Below are positions 45,422 to 54,421 of a stretch of 64,000 nucleotides of DNA, piece after piece. Every line of letters begins with the position of its first letter. The stretch's first letter is position 1. The DNA is from Clavibacter sp. VKM Ac-2872 (GTDB lineage: Bacteria; Actinomycetota; Actinomycetes; Actinomycetales; Microbacteriaceae). The notes under the pieces were generated by a model. That model was not told the DNA's origin. It saw only the letters and a program-made list of their open reading frames with translations, and did no database searches. The stretch spans positions 186,001-250,000 of the forward strand of contig NZ_JADKRR010000002.1 of the NCBI RefSeq assembly GCF_015351105.1, given 5' to 3'. A program made the position numbers and the translations under genes.

Positions 45422-45736
45422 TCAGCCGGCGCTGACCGACCCGTCCACGTGCTCCCGCACGTGCGCCACGGCGTCCGCCACCACGTGGGTCACGTGCGTG
45501 TCCGCCACCTCGTACCGGGCGATGCGCCCGTCGCGCTCCACGGTCACGAGCCCCGCCGACCGCAGCACGCGCAGGTGCTGCGACACGAGCGGCTGCGAGA
45601 GGCCCGACTCGGCGACCAGCTCCGTCACGCTCATCTGCCGCGAGGCCAGCAGCCCGATGAGCCCGAGGCGCGACGACGAGGACAGCGCCTTGAAGAGCTC
45701 GGCGGCCTGCTCGAAGCCAGCGGGTGGGTAGGTCAC
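45422..45736 (-). CDS. ArsR/SmtB-family transcriptional regulator
   Basis: A 104-residue winged-helix protein: ALSSSSRLGLIGLLASRQMSVTELVAESGLSQPLVSQHLRVLRSAGLV then the beta wing VERDGRIARYEV. The C-terminal HVTHVVADAVAHVREHV is His-rich and could form a metal site. It lies downstream of the His-rich peptide gene, separated by a terminator hairpin. Confidence 0.9.
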   Translation of the reverse strand: MTYPPAGFEQAAELFKALSSSSRLGLIGLLASRQMSVTELVAESGLSQPLVSQHLRVLRSAGLVTVERDGRIARYEVADTHVTHVVADAVAHVREHVDGSVSAG

Positions 45737-45786
45737 CTGGACGATCCTAGGGCGAGGCGGACACGCGGCCGGTCGCGGAGACGACG

Positions 45787-45817
45787 ACGGGGACCGGGCC
45801 GAAGGCCGGGTCCCCGT
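45787..45817 (-). terminator. Hairpin terminator behind His-rich peptide gene
   Basis: ACGGGGACCGGGCC and GGCCGGGTCCCCGT pair over 14 bases (one G-G mismatch) around loop GAA. It lies 31 bases past the stop of the His-rich peptide gene and before the ArsR gene start region. Confidence 0.65.
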
Positions 45818-45848
45818 GTCGATCCTCGCGCAGCGTCGCGCGGTGGGA

Positions 45849-46007
45849 TCAGTGCTCGTCGTAGTGGTCGCCGTGCTCGGCGTGCTTGTGGCCGTCGTGG
45901 ACGTAGTCGACGTGGTCCTCGTGGGTGACGGTCTCGTGGCCGCAGTCGGTGCCGTGCTGGTGCTCGGCGACGGTGTGCTCGGCGTGGGTCTCGGTGGTGT
46001 CGGTCAT
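45849..46007 (-). CDS. His-rich metal-binding peptide
   Basis: A 52-residue acidic protein with 13 histidines (HAEHTVAEHQHGTDCGHE, DHVDYVHDGHKHAEHGDH). Such peptides occur next to ArsR/Zur-type genes in actinobacteria and are thought to buffer zinc or another transition metal; the related HVDYVHDGH core is one I recall from several genomes. GAAGGACGC lies upstream of the ATG. Confidence 0.75.
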   Translation of the reverse strand: MTDTTETHAEHTVAEHQHGTDCGHETVTHEDHVDYVHDGHKHAEHGDHYDEH

Positions 46008-46064
46008 GATGCGTCCTTCGGTCGGTGGAGCACCAGGATGACAAACGCATGCATGGATTGCAAT

Positions 46065-46074
46065 GGATGCATCC
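46065..46074. promoter_or_regulatory. Palindrome upstream of His-rich peptide gene
   Basis: GGATGCATCC is a perfect palindrome in an AT-richer patch (46038-46090) 58 bases before the peptide start, with a TTGCAA hexamer nearby on the minus strand. It is a candidate regulator site; it does not match a Zur box that I know. Confidence 0.35.
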
Positions 46075-46113
46075 AATCAGGAACCATGATCAAGTGCGCA
46101 CGCGGACCGCGCG

Positions 46114-46788
46114 TCAGTAGAGCAGGAACGACTTCGGCTCAGCGCTCTTCACGCCGGCGACCTCGACCGACAGCGTGTAGGTCGCGCCGCCCGCGGGCAC
46201 GGCCGGACGCTGCTTCTCCTGGCACGTGGTGGTGGACGACCGCTGGCGCGACCACTCGAACGGCGACGACGTCTGCGGCGTGCGGGCGGCGAGCTCGACC
46301 TCGGCGTCCGCCGCGCCCGTCTGGCAGTCGGTGGACTTCCAGTACACGTCGGATCCGCTCGAGATCGTGAAGACCTGCGTGGTCGTCCCGAGGTTCGCAG
46401 TGCAGGGCTCCATGCCCGTGTTCGTCACGGTGAAGGAGAGCTTGGGCAGCACGCCCGCCTTGTAGGAGGCGGCGTCGGTGACGGGGGTGACGGTCAGCTG
46501 GCCCGCGGCGCAGGATCCGTCGGCGTTCGTCTCCGTGCCGGCGCTCGCGCTCGGGCTGGGGTCGGGGGCCGGTGCGGTCTCGGCGGCGGCGTCGCCCGAG
46601 TCGCCGTCCGGGGCGGCGTCCGCGCTGGGCGTCGCGCCGGGTGCCGCGGTGTCGGCCGAGCCGCGCCCGAGGTTGGAGACGAGGATCACGACGACCGCGA
46701 TCACGGCCACCACGACGAGCAGCGCCATCAGGCGGCGACGACGGTACACGGCCGCGGACGGGCGGCCTTCGGGCGAGGTCGAGGACAT
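46114..46788 (-). CDS. Membrane-anchored extracytoplasmic protein (DUF4232-like)
   Basis: A 224-residue protein: cytoplasmic N-terminus RRRR, one helix (about 20-41), a Pro/Ala/Ser/Asp-rich linker (45-92) and an extracytoplasmic beta-domain with paired Cys. LSFTVTNTGMEPCTANLGTT is typical of immunoglobulin-like DUF4232 domains. No catalytic motif. Function unknown. Confidence 0.65.
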   Translation of the reverse strand: MSSTSPEGRPSAAVYRRRRLMALLVVVAVIAVVVILVSNLGRGSADTAAPGATPSADAAPDGDSGDAAAETAPAPDPSPSASAGTETNADGSCAAGQLTVTPVTDAASYKAGVLPKLSFTVTNTGMEPCTANLGTTTQVFTISSGSDVYWKSTDCQTGAADAEVELAARTPQTSSPFEWSRQRSSTTTCQEKQRPAVPAGGATYTLSVEVAGVKSAEPKSFLLY

Positions 46789-46904
46789 GAGCACAGGCTA
46801 TTCGCGGCCCCGGCCGCGGCCCGGTCGGCGCGCCCGGGGAGCCCGGCGCCGGATCCCGCGCATCCCGCTGGCCCGTCCGCCGCCGCGGACGCGACGGCCT
46901 CGGC

Positions 46905-47447
46905 TCAGAGCGCCTTCAGCATGCGCGTGTTGCCGAGCGTGTTCGGCTTGACGCGGGAGAGGTCGAGGAACTCGGCGATGCCCTCGTCGTGCGAGCGGAG
47001 CATCTCGTAGTAGATCTCCTGCGCGATGATCGACTCCGCCACCTCGTGGTAGCCGTGCCGCGAGAAGAAGCCGACCTCGAAGGTCAGGCAGAACAGGCGG
47101 CTGAGGCCGAGCTCGCGGGCGTCGTCCTCGAGGCGCTCGAGCAGCGCGTGGCCGACACCGGTGCCGCGGGTGTGCGGGGCGGCTGCGAGGGTGCGGATCT
47201 CGCCGAGGTCCTCCCACATCACGTGCAGCGCGCCGCAGCCGACGACCTCGCCGGACGCGTCGACCGCGACCCGGAACTCCTGCACGTTCTCGTAGAGCAC
47301 CACGAGGTCCTTGCCGAGGAGGATCCCCTCCATCACGAGCGGCTCGACGAGCTGCTGGATCCGCGGCACGTCGCCGGTGCGCGCGCGTCGCACGCGGATG
47401 CCGCCTGCGGGCTCCGCGGACTCGACGACGACTGGCTCTGCGCTCAC
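46905..47447 (-). CDS. argA: Amino-acid N-acetyltransferase (S-type NAGS)
   Basis: A 180-residue GNAT enzyme. IRVRRARTGDVPRIQQLVEPLVMEG, EIRTLAAAPHTRGTGVGHALLERL (acetyl-CoA site) and RLFCLTFEVGFFSRHGY match the short N-acetylglutamate synthase of actinobacteria. It catalyses the first step of arginine synthesis from glutamate and acetyl-CoA. It stands apart from other arg genes in this window. Confidence 0.88.
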   Translation of the reverse strand: MSAEPVVVESAEPAGGIRVRRARTGDVPRIQQLVEPLVMEGILLGKDLVVLYENVQEFRVAVDASGEVVGCGALHVMWEDLGEIRTLAAAPHTRGTGVGHALLERLEDDARELGLSRLFCLTFEVGFFSRHGYHEVAESIIAQEIYYEMLRSHDEGIAEFLDLSRVKPNTLGNTRMLKAL

Positions 47448-47498
47448 GATGACGACCCTCTCGATCCGCGGCTCGGGCGCCCGGATCAGGGGTCCAGC

Positions 47499-47756
47499 CT
47501 AGCGACGGGCGGATCCCGCGTCCGGGGCCGGCGGCTCGGCGCCGGTGTCGCTGCCGCCGCCGAGCCGCGCGATCATCCGCGGCGCGATCCACACGATCGC
47601 CACCACGCCGACCACCGCGCGCAGCCCCGCGAAGACGAGCACCCACCAGCCGACCCCGTCGCCGCCCACGAGCAGCGCGACCCCGATGACGACGAGCGCC
47701 GCGTCCGCGACGAACGGCACGCGCAGCCAGAACATGAGGCGGCGGACGGGATCCAT
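47499..47756 (-). CDS. Small two-helix membrane protein
   Basis: An 85-residue protein with helices at about 13-32 and 38-62 and a Gly/Ala/Pro-rich tail. It begins 3 bases after the sensor kinase stop, so it is in the same operon. No family recognised. Confidence 0.6.
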   Translation of the reverse strand: MDPVRRLMFWLRVPFVADAALVVIGVALLVGGDGVGWWVLVFAGLRAVVGVVAIVWIAPRMIARLGGGSDTGAEPPAPDAGSARR

Positions 47757-47759
47757 GGC

Positions 47760-49394
47760 TCAACCGGCCGCGCGCGGGCTCGGCCGGTCGGCCACGGGAT
47801 CCCCCGACGGCGGCGCCCAGCGGTCGGACGCGGCGGGAGCCTCGGGACGCGCATCCCCCGCCCGCCGCTCCAGCGGCAGCCGCACGCCGAACACCGTGCG
47901 GCCCGGCTCCGACTCCACCCACACCGCGCCGTGGTGCGCGGACACGATCGCCTGCGCGATCGCGAGGCCGAGGCCCGTGCCGCCGGTGGAGCGGGCGCGG
48001 GATCCGTCGCCGCGCACGAAGCGCTCGAACAGCGAGGCCTGCAGCTCCGGCGGGATGCCGGGGCCGTCGTCGGTGACGCGGATGACCGCGTGCCCGTCGG
48101 ATCCGGTGCCCTCCACCGCCAGCGACGCGACGACGCGCGTCCCGGCCGGCGTGTGCGTGCGGGCGTTCGCGAGCAGGTTGACGACCACCTGGCGGAGCCG
48201 GGCGTCGTCGCCGGGGACGGTCACGGAGTCGTCGGGGAGGTCGAGGTCCCAGTCGTGATCCGGGCCCGCCGCGCTGGCGTCGCCGACCGTGTCGAGGAGG
48301 ATGCGCGTGAGGTCGACCGGATCCGTCTCCAGCTCGCGTCCCTCGTCGAGGCGCGCCAGGAGCAGCAGGTCCTCGACGATCGTGGTCATGCGCACCGACT
48401 CCGACTCGATGCGCGACAGCGAGTGCGTCACGTCCTCGGGCAGCCGGTGCGGGCCGCGCCGGGTGAGCTCGGCGTAGCCGCGGATGGAGGCGAGCGGCGT
48501 GCGCAGCTCGTGGCTCGCGTCCGACACGAACCGCCGCACCTTCGCCTCGCTCGCCTGCCGCGACGACAGCGCGGCGGAGACGTGCCCGAGCAGGCCGTTG
48601 AGCGCGGCGCCCACGCGGCCCACCTCGGTGCGCTCGTCGGTGTCGGATGCGGGCACGCGCGCCTCGAGCGCGACGTCGCCGCGGTCGAGCTCGAGCGCGG
48701 CCACGTGGGTCGCCGTGTCGACGACCCGGTCGAGCGGACGCAGCGCGCGGCGCACGATGACGGCACCGAGCACCGCGGCGAGCGCCAGCGTGAGGGCGGC
48801 GACCACGGAGATCACGACGATGAGCTGCTCCACCACGTCGTCGGCGGGCTTCATCGGCAGGCCGGTGACGAGGGTCGCGCCCGTGGCGGCGGTGTCGCCG
48901 ACCAGACGGTAGCGGCCGAGCGCGCCGCCGAGGTCGACCGTGCGGGGGATCCCGTCGGTGGGCACGCTCTGCAGCTGCTGGCTCTGCACCTGCGTCAGCT
49001 CCACCGCGCCCGCGCCGCCCGGCTCGCCCTCGGCCGCGTCGCGGTCGGCGATGTACCCGCCCGAGACCACGCCGTCGACGATGGTCGCGCTGATCGTGCC
49101 GACCTGCTGCCCGAAGGCACCGAGCCCGCCGGGAGGGGCGCCGGGGAAGCTCCCGTACTGGTCCGCGTCCCGGTCGATGAGGTTCGAGGAGCGCGCCGCG
49201 GTCGCCTGCAGCTGCTGGTCGACCTGCTGCACGAGCGACGCCCGCAGCGCGAGGATGCTGACCGTGCCGATGAGGATGCTCGCGAGCGCCAGCAGCCCCA
49301 CCACGCTGAGCACGAGGCGGCGCCGCAGCGTCATGCCGCGCGCGGCGGCGGTGAGCCGGGCCCGCAGCGGCGGGGTGCCCGACGGCTTCGTCAC
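47760..49394 (-). CDS. MprB-like sensor histidine kinase
   Basis: A 544-residue kinase. Two helices (about 24-45 and 180-205) bracket an extracytoplasmic sensor domain; HAMP (about 206-275), HisKA with VSDASHELRTPLASIRGYAELTRRGP (phospho-His), and HATPase with NLLANARTHTP, DDGPGIP, GTGLGLAIAQAI follow. GTG start overlaps the regulator stop by 3 bases. Ligand unknown. Confidence 0.93.
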   Translation of the reverse strand: MTKPSGTPPLRARLTAAARGMTLRRRLVLSVVGLLALASILIGTVSILALRASLVQQVDQQLQATAARSSNLIDRDADQYGSFPGAPPGGLGAFGQQVGTISATIVDGVVSGGYIADRDAAEGEPGGAGAVELTQVQSQQLQSVPTDGIPRTVDLGGALGRYRLVGDTAATGATLVTGLPMKPADDVVEQLIVVISVVAALTLALAAVLGAVIVRRALRPLDRVVDTATHVAALELDRGDVALEARVPASDTDERTEVGRVGAALNGLLGHVSAALSSRQASEAKVRRFVSDASHELRTPLASIRGYAELTRRGPHRLPEDVTHSLSRIESESVRMTTIVEDLLLLARLDEGRELETDPVDLTRILLDTVGDASAAGPDHDWDLDLPDDSVTVPGDDARLRQVVVNLLANARTHTPAGTRVVASLAVEGTGSDGHAVIRVTDDGPGIPPELQASLFERFVRGDGSRARSTGGTGLGLAIAQAIVSAHHGAVWVESEPGRTVFGVRLPLERRAGDARPEAPAASDRWAPPSGDPVADRPSPRAAG

Positions 49395-50164
49395 TCCGCG
49401 GCCTTGAGCATGTAGCCGCTGCCGCGCACCGTGTGGATCATGGGGTTCCGGCCGGCGTCGATCTTGCGGCGCAGGTAGGAGATGTAGATCTCGACCACGC
49501 TCGACTTGCCCCCGAAGTCGTAGCTCCACACCCGGTCGAGGATCTGCAGCTTGCTCAGCACGCGGCGCGGGTTGCGCATCAGGTAGCGCAGCAGCTCGAA
49601 CTCGGTGGCGGTGAGCTCGATGGGGTCGCCGGCGCGCGCGACCTCGTGGCTGTCCTCGTCGAGGGTGAGGTCGCCGACGCGGATCACCGGGTCGACGCTG
49701 TCGCTCACCACGAGCGTCGAGCGGCGGATGAGGCCGCGCAGCCGGGCCACGACCTCCTCCAGGCTGAACGGCTTGGTGACGTAGTCGTCGCCGCCCGCGG
49801 TCAGCCCGGCGAGCCGGTCGTCGAGCGAGTCCTTCGCCGTGAGGAAGAGCACGGGGATGTCCTCGGCGTCCGCTCGCAGCCGCGACAGGACCTGGAGGCC
49901 GTCGAGGTCCGGCAGCATGATGTCGAGCACCACGGCGTCGGGCTTGAACTCGCGCGCGGCGGCGAGCGCCTGGTGCCCGTTCTCGGCCGTGCGGATCTGC
50001 CAGCCCTCGTAGCGCAGCGCCATCTGGAGCAGGTCGGTGAGGGACGCCTCGTCGTCGACGACGAGCACCCGGATGGGCGACCCGTCGGCGCGCGTGAGGC
50101 GGGGCTGCGGGGCGGCGGCGGGCTGGAAGCCGGAGGGCGGGGTGGTGGTCACGGGATCCATCAT
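49391..50164 (-). CDS. OmpR-family response regulator
   Basis: A 257-residue regulator: a 30-residue disordered leader, receiver domain (VVDDEASL, phospho-Asp in VVLDIMLPDLDG, VTKPF) and winged helix (ELTATEFELLRYLMRNPRRVLSK). The start ATG has AGGA 8 bases upstream; the next ATG one codon later is equally plausible. It is the first gene of the kinase operon. Confidence 0.93.
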   Translation of the reverse strand: MMDPVTTTPPSGFQPAAAPQPRLTRADGSPIRVLVVDDEASLTDLLQMALRYEGWQIRTAENGHQALAAAREFKPDAVVLDIMLPDLDGLQVLSRLRADAEDIPVLFLTAKDSLDDRLAGLTAGGDDYVTKPFSLEEVVARLRGLIRRSTLVVSDSVDPVIRVGDLTLDEDSHEVARAGDPIELTATEFELLRYLMRNPRRVLSKLQILDRVWSYDFGGKSSVVEIYISYLRRKIDAGRNPMIHTVRGSGYMLKAAE

Positions 50165-50234
50165 GCGGATGTTCCTATGAAGCGCCCATGAGCCGGCCAT
50201 GCGCGGGCTTCAGCGGACAGTGCGAGGGCGGGCC

Positions 50235-51017
50235 TCAGAACGGGAGGGGATCGCCGACCCGGAGGCCCATGCTGACGAGCGCGGCGACCACGAGGCCGAG
50301 CAGGATCGCGCCGCTGATCCACGGGAGCACGTCGACGTCGATGGGGTCGCTGTCCGGTTCCCGCTGGCGCCGACGCCGCTCATCCACGCGCATCACGTAG
50401 GCGTGCGCGACGCAGGCGGCGGCCATCGTCCCGAGCGTGGCGGTGCCCGTCCAGCGGGCGAGCGCCGTGACCGGCTGACCGCACAGCGCAGCCACCCACA
50501 CGACCACGGCGCCCAGGGCGAAGACGATCCCGATGAGCCACCATGCGAAGCCTGCCGCGACCTCCACGACCTCGTAGGCGAAGGAGGACGGGGTGCTCGC
50601 GTAGCGCGCCGCCTTCCGCTCGCGCTTCGTCATGCGCGCCGGGTCGGCGAAGTCGGCGCGATGGAGATCGATCGCGGGCGTCAGCGCGCGCACCTCCGCG
50701 GGCAGATCGGCGTCGGGCGGCAGCCCCAGGAAAGCAGGGATCTCGTGGTCCGCGATCCCGGAGTGCGCGATCATGCGCGCCAGGCGGTCGCGCTCCACCT
50801 CCGTGGTCCAGCCGGGGGACGCGATGCCCCATCGGCCGGCCTGGTCGGGCGCGATGAGCTCGCGGTACAGCCCGGCGAGGGCGAGCCGGGCGCCGGTGTC
50901 GAGGGGCTCATCCCGGAGGTGCTCCTTGAGGAGGGCGAGGGCCTCGGCCCGGTCGCCCTCGTCCCACAGGAGGCCGGCTCGGGTCGGGGCGTCGGGGGCG
51001 TCGGGGGCGTCGGGCAC
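50235..51017 (-). CDS. TPR-like membrane protein (DUF6584-like)
   Basis: A 260-residue protein. The N-terminus (RAEALALLKEHLRDEPLDTGARLALAGLYRELIAPDQAGRWGI) resembles one tetratricopeptide-like unit of DUF6584 proteins; three helices occupy the second half (about 155-178, 186-208, 232-254). A short PDA repeat opens the protein. Function unknown. Confidence 0.65.
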   Translation of the reverse strand: MPDAPDAPDAPTRAGLLWDEGDRAEALALLKEHLRDEPLDTGARLALAGLYRELIAPDQAGRWGIASPGWTTEVERDRLARMIAHSGIADHEIPAFLGLPPDADLPAEVRALTPAIDLHRADFADPARMTKRERKAARYASTPSSFAYEVVEVAAGFAWWLIGIVFALGAVVVWVAALCGQPVTALARWTGTATLGTMAAACVAHAYVMRVDERRRRQREPDSDPIDVDVLPWISGAILLGLVVAALVSMGLRVGDPLPF

Positions 51018-51149
51018 CGGCCGATGCTGCCAGGTCGGCGGGCGCGGCGAGCGGGCAGCGCACGGTCGGCCGGCCGGTGTCCGCCCGCGGACGACGACGG
51101 ACCCGGCGCGTGATGCGCCGGGCCCGTCGTCATGCGGATCGCGCGGAGG

Positions 51150-52178
51150 CTAGTGCTTCTCCTCCGTCGCGCGCGTGACGGTCTCGCCGTCGACGCTCGC
51201 GCGGTCCTCCTTCTGCTTGTCGCCGCGGGTCTTCGCGAGGCTCGCGACCGTGGCGACCGTGATGGTCGCGCCGATGAAGAGGAGCGAGAACCAGATGGGG
51301 ATCTCGGGAGCCCACAGCATCGGCTGGCCGCCGTTGATGAAGGGCAGCTCGTTGACGTGCATCGCGTGCAGCACGAGCTTCAGGCCGATGAACGCGAGGA
51401 TGACCGCGAGGCCCTGCGACAGGTAGACGAGGCGCTCGAGCAGCCCGCCGATGAGGAAGTACAGCTGGCGGAGGCCCATCAGCGCGAAGGCGTTCGCGGT
51501 GAACACGATGTACGCCTCGTTCGTCAGGCCGTAGATGGCCGGGATCGAGTCGAGCGCGAACACCAGGTCGACGAAGCCGATCGCGATGACGCAGAGCAGC
51601 AGCGGGGTGACGAAGCGCTTGCCGTCGATCTTCGTGGTGAAGCGGTCGCCGACGAAGTCGTCGTGGACGGGCAGGATCCGGCGGGCGATGCGCACGAACA
51701 GGTTGTCCGCCGCGTTGCCGCCGTGGTCGCCCTTCAGCTGCTGGTACGCGAGCACGAACAGCAGCGCGCCGAAGATGTAGAAGACCCAGGAGAAGTTCTC
51801 GATGAGCGCGGCGCCGAGGGCGATGAAGCCGGCGCGCATGATGAGTGCGATGACGATGCCGATCATCAGCACCTTCTGCTGGTACTTCCGCGGCACGGCG
51901 AACCCGGTCATGATCAGCAGGAACACGAACAGGTTGTCGATCGACAGCGCCTTCTCGGTGAGGTAGCCGGCGAAGTACTCGCCACCGTAGCCCCAGCCGC
52001 TGGTGAAGCCGATGCCGACGCCGAAGATCAGTGCGAGGCCGATGTAGAAGGCCGACCAGCGGGCGGACTCGCCGATGGTGGGCTCGTGGGGCTTCCGCAC
52101 GTGGGTGAAGAACTCGTAGACGAAGAACGCGATGGTGACCGCGATCGTGATGAGCCAGGTGGTCGTGGTGATGTTCAC
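51150..52178 (-). CDS. TerC-family integral membrane protein
   Basis: A 342-residue protein with about nine helices. The acidic membrane motifs FTSGWGYGGEYFAGYLTEKALSIDNLFVFL and GFVDLVFALDSIPAIYGLT are those of the TerC/Alx family, linked to tellurite resistance and manganese export. GTG start; the upstream ATG adds a non-conserved 25-residue leader. I looked for a yybP-ykoY manganese riboswitch in the 135-base leader and did not find one. Confidence 0.92.
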   Translation of the reverse strand: MNITTTTWLITIAVTIAFFVYEFFTHVRKPHEPTIGESARWSAFYIGLALIFGVGIGFTSGWGYGGEYFAGYLTEKALSIDNLFVFLLIMTGFAVPRKYQQKVLMIGIVIALIMRAGFIALGAALIENFSWVFYIFGALLFVLAYQQLKGDHGGNAADNLFVRIARRILPVHDDFVGDRFTTKIDGKRFVTPLLLCVIAIGFVDLVFALDSIPAIYGLTNEAYIVFTANAFALMGLRQLYFLIGGLLERLVYLSQGLAVILAFIGLKLVLHAMHVNELPFINGGQPMLWAPEIPIWFSLLFIGATITVATVASLAKTRGDKQKEDRASVDGETVTRATEEKH

Positions 52179-52313
52179 GGGGGTCTCCGGGAATGAGGCC
52201 GACGGGATATCGGGACGGCGGGTGGCGCGGATCCCCATGATCCCATGCGGCATCTCCCCATACCGGGGAAATGCCTGCGCCTACGCTCCGTGGATCGTGC
52301 GGCTCCGGCCGGC

Positions 52314-53252
52314 TCAGGTCAGGCTCGGCGCCTCGAACGGATAGGCGACGTACGCGAACCGGCGGGAGTCGGGCGCCCAGCTGGTGACGTTGATGGTGCC
52401 CTGGCCGCCGGGGAAGGTGGCGAGGTCGCGGGTGCGATGGCTCTGCCGGTCGATGACGCGGAGGATCACGTCGTGGTCGGCGGGGTGGCCGAGCGTGCCG
52501 GGCGGGAACGAGAGGTAGACGATGTGCTCGCCGTCGGGAGACGGGTGCGGGAACCAGTTGACGCGCTCGTCGGAGGTGAACTGGTGCGTGTCGGTGCCGT
52601 CGACGCGCATCGTGAACAGTTGCGCGTGGCCCGGCAGATCGGATCCGCGCTCCGAGTTGAAGTAGAGCCAGCCGCCGTCGGGCGAGAACTCGGCGCCGTC
52701 GTCGGGGAAGCCGTCGTCGGTGAGCTGCGTGGTGGGGCCGCCGTCGACGGGCACGAGGTGGATGTTCGTGGTCCACTCGCCGCGCGCGTCGACCTGCCCG
52801 CCGATGACGCTGAGCGTCGAGCCGTCGGGCGAGACGCCGTGCAGGTAGTTCTTGAAGCGGAGCGCCGGATCCCGGTCCGCCGTGATCCGACGCCCCTGCC
52901 CACCCGCGCCGTCGTTCCAGAGCACGTCGTACAGGTGACCGTCGCGGCCGGAGACGTACACGTGCGCGCCGTCGGGCGAGAAGACGTGGTCGTTGTTGAT
53001 GGGCGGGACGCCGCCGAGATCCACCGCCTGGAAGTCGACCGCGGGCTCGGGCAGGTCCGGATCCGGCTCCTCGGCCTCGGGCGCGCGCAGCCGCCAGAGC
53101 CCGCCCTCCGCGTTCACGACGAGCCAGCGTCCGTCGGGCGTCCAGTTCGGCGCCTCGATGTGCAGCACGGCCGACTCGGCGACCATGCGCTCGGCGCCCG
53201 TCTCCACGTCGACGACGAGGAGGCGGGCCAGCTGGCCGTCGCGCAGCGTCAC
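52314..53252 (-). CDS. TolB/PD40-like beta-propeller protein
   Basis: A 312-residue protein built of PD40-type repeats, each with a NWTPDGRWLV-, VFSPDGAHVYVS-, EFSPDGGWLYF-, PSPDGEHIVYLS- or SWAPDSRRFAYV-like motif (about six blades). No signal peptide. GTG start inside the stop of the epimerase gene (4-base overlap), so the two genes are coupled. Family members bind sugars or assist hydrolases; no catalytic site is recognised. Confidence 0.83.
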   Translation of the reverse strand: MTLRDGQLARLLVVDVETGAERMVAESAVLHIEAPNWTPDGRWLVVNAEGGLWRLRAPEAEEPDPDLPEPAVDFQAVDLGGVPPINNDHVFSPDGAHVYVSGRDGHLYDVLWNDGAGGQGRRITADRDPALRFKNYLHGVSPDGSTLSVIGGQVDARGEWTTNIHLVPVDGGPTTQLTDDGFPDDGAEFSPDGGWLYFNSERGSDLPGHAQLFTMRVDGTDTHQFTSDERVNWFPHPSPDGEHIVYLSFPPGTLGHPADHDVILRVIDRQSHRTRDLATFPGGQGTINVTSWAPDSRRFAYVAYPFEAPSLT

Positions 53253-54313
53253 GCGGTGGATCCGGCGGTGCCGTCGGCGGGCGTCGCGGCGGGCGCGTCG
53301 TCCCGGTTGTTCGCGAACGCCGAGTCGAACAGGCTGTCGGGCGTCGGCCAGAGGAGGGAGCGCACCTGCGCGAGGGCGTCGGGGGCTCCGTGCAGGCGAT
53401 CCATCCCCGCATCCTCCCACTCGACGGACACGGGTCCGTCGTAGCCGATGCTGCGGAGCGCCCGGAAGGCGCGCTCGAACGGGACGTCGCCGTGGCCGAC
53501 CGAGACGAAGTCCCAGCCGCGGCGCGGGTGGCCCCACGGGAGGTGGGATCCGAGCCGGCCGCCGCGGCCGTCCGAGGTGACCCGTGTGTCCTTGGCGTGC
53601 ACGTGGTAGATCCGGTCGGCGAAGTCGAGGAGGAAGCCGACGGGGTCGATGCCCTGCCACATCATGTGGCTCGGGTCCCAGTTCAGGCCGAAGCCGGGCC
53701 GGTGGCCGATCGCCTCGAGCGTGCGGCGGGTGGTCCAGTGGTCGTAGGCGATCTCGCTCGGGTGCACCTCGAGCGCGTACCGCACGCCCTCGTCGTCGAA
53801 CACGTCGATGATCGGGTTCCACCGGTCGGCGAAGTCCTGGTAGCCGGCGTCGATGACCGATTCGGGCACGGGCGGGAACATGGCGACGTAGGGCCAGATG
53901 CGGGATCCGGTGAAGCCCGTCACGCGCGTCACCCCGAGCCCGGCGGCCGCCTTCGCGGTCAGCTTCAGCTCCTCGGCCGCGCGCTGACGGACGCCCTCCG
54001 CCTGGCCGTCGCCCCACACCTTGGAGCGGAGGATCGCCTGGTGCCGGAAGTCGATGGGGTCGTCGCACACGGCCTGGCCGGTGAGGTGCTGCGAGAGCGC
54101 GTGCACCCGGAGGCCGTGGCGCTCGAGGATCTCCAGGCGGCCGCGGAGGTACGCCGGATCCTCCGCCGCGCGCCACACGTCGAGGTGCTCCGCGGAGCAC
54201 GCGATCTCGAGGGCGTCGAAGCCCCAGCCGCTCGCGAGCCGGGCGACCTCCTCCAGCGGCAGGTCGGCCCACTGGCCGGTGAAGAGCGCTACGGGCGTGG
54301 TGATCTGGGGCAT
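53249..54313 (-). CDS. Sugar phosphate isomerase/epimerase
   Basis: A 354-residue TIM-barrel protein of the xylose-isomerase-like AP endonuclease 2 fold. EIACSAEHLDVW, YALEVHPSEIAYDHWTT, NWDPSHMMWQGIDP and IYHVHAKDTRV contain the metal-binding Glu, Asp and His residues. Substrate unknown. The 40 C-terminal residues are low-complexity. Confidence 0.88.
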   Translation of the reverse strand: MPQITTPVALFTGQWADLPLEEVARLASGWGFDALEIACSAEHLDVWRAAEDPAYLRGRLEILERHGLRVHALSQHLTGQAVCDDPIDFRHQAILRSKVWGDGQAEGVRQRAAEELKLTAKAAAGLGVTRVTGFTGSRIWPYVAMFPPVPESVIDAGYQDFADRWNPIIDVFDDEGVRYALEVHPSEIAYDHWTTRRTLEAIGHRPGFGLNWDPSHMMWQGIDPVGFLLDFADRIYHVHAKDTRVTSDGRGGRLGSHLPWGHPRRGWDFVSVGHGDVPFERAFRALRSIGYDGPVSVEWEDAGMDRLHGAPDALAQVRSLLWPTPDSLFDSAFANNRDDAPAATPADGTAGSTA

Positions 54314-54354
54314 GGTTCCCTCTCGTCGACGGTGACGGTGCGGTGCGTGCGGTG

Positions 54355-54404
54355 GCGCGGCCCGGTGACGGCGCGCGGGATCCACGCTACACACCGGGCC
54401 GCGC
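54355..54404 (-). terminator. Long perfect inverted repeat behind TOMM operon
   Basis: GCGCGGCCCGGTG and CACCGGGCCGCGC pair perfectly over 13 bp around a 24-base loop. It lies between the stop of the TOMM export permease (54422) and the epimerase gene start (54313), so it can end the TOMM transcript. Confidence 0.55.
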
Positions 54405-54421
54405 CCGCTCGCGGGGCTCCG

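Noticed and set aside
46030..46090. Zur box in front of the His-rich peptide gene
   Set aside because: The patch is AT-rich and palindromic but does not fit the actinobacterial Zur consensus I know, so only a generic palindrome is reported.
52179..52313. yybP-ykoY manganese riboswitch upstream of the TerC-family gene
   Set aside because: TerC/Alx genes often have one, but the minus-strand leader lacks the conserved aptamer loops; only a short GGGGAGATG stretch is reminiscent.
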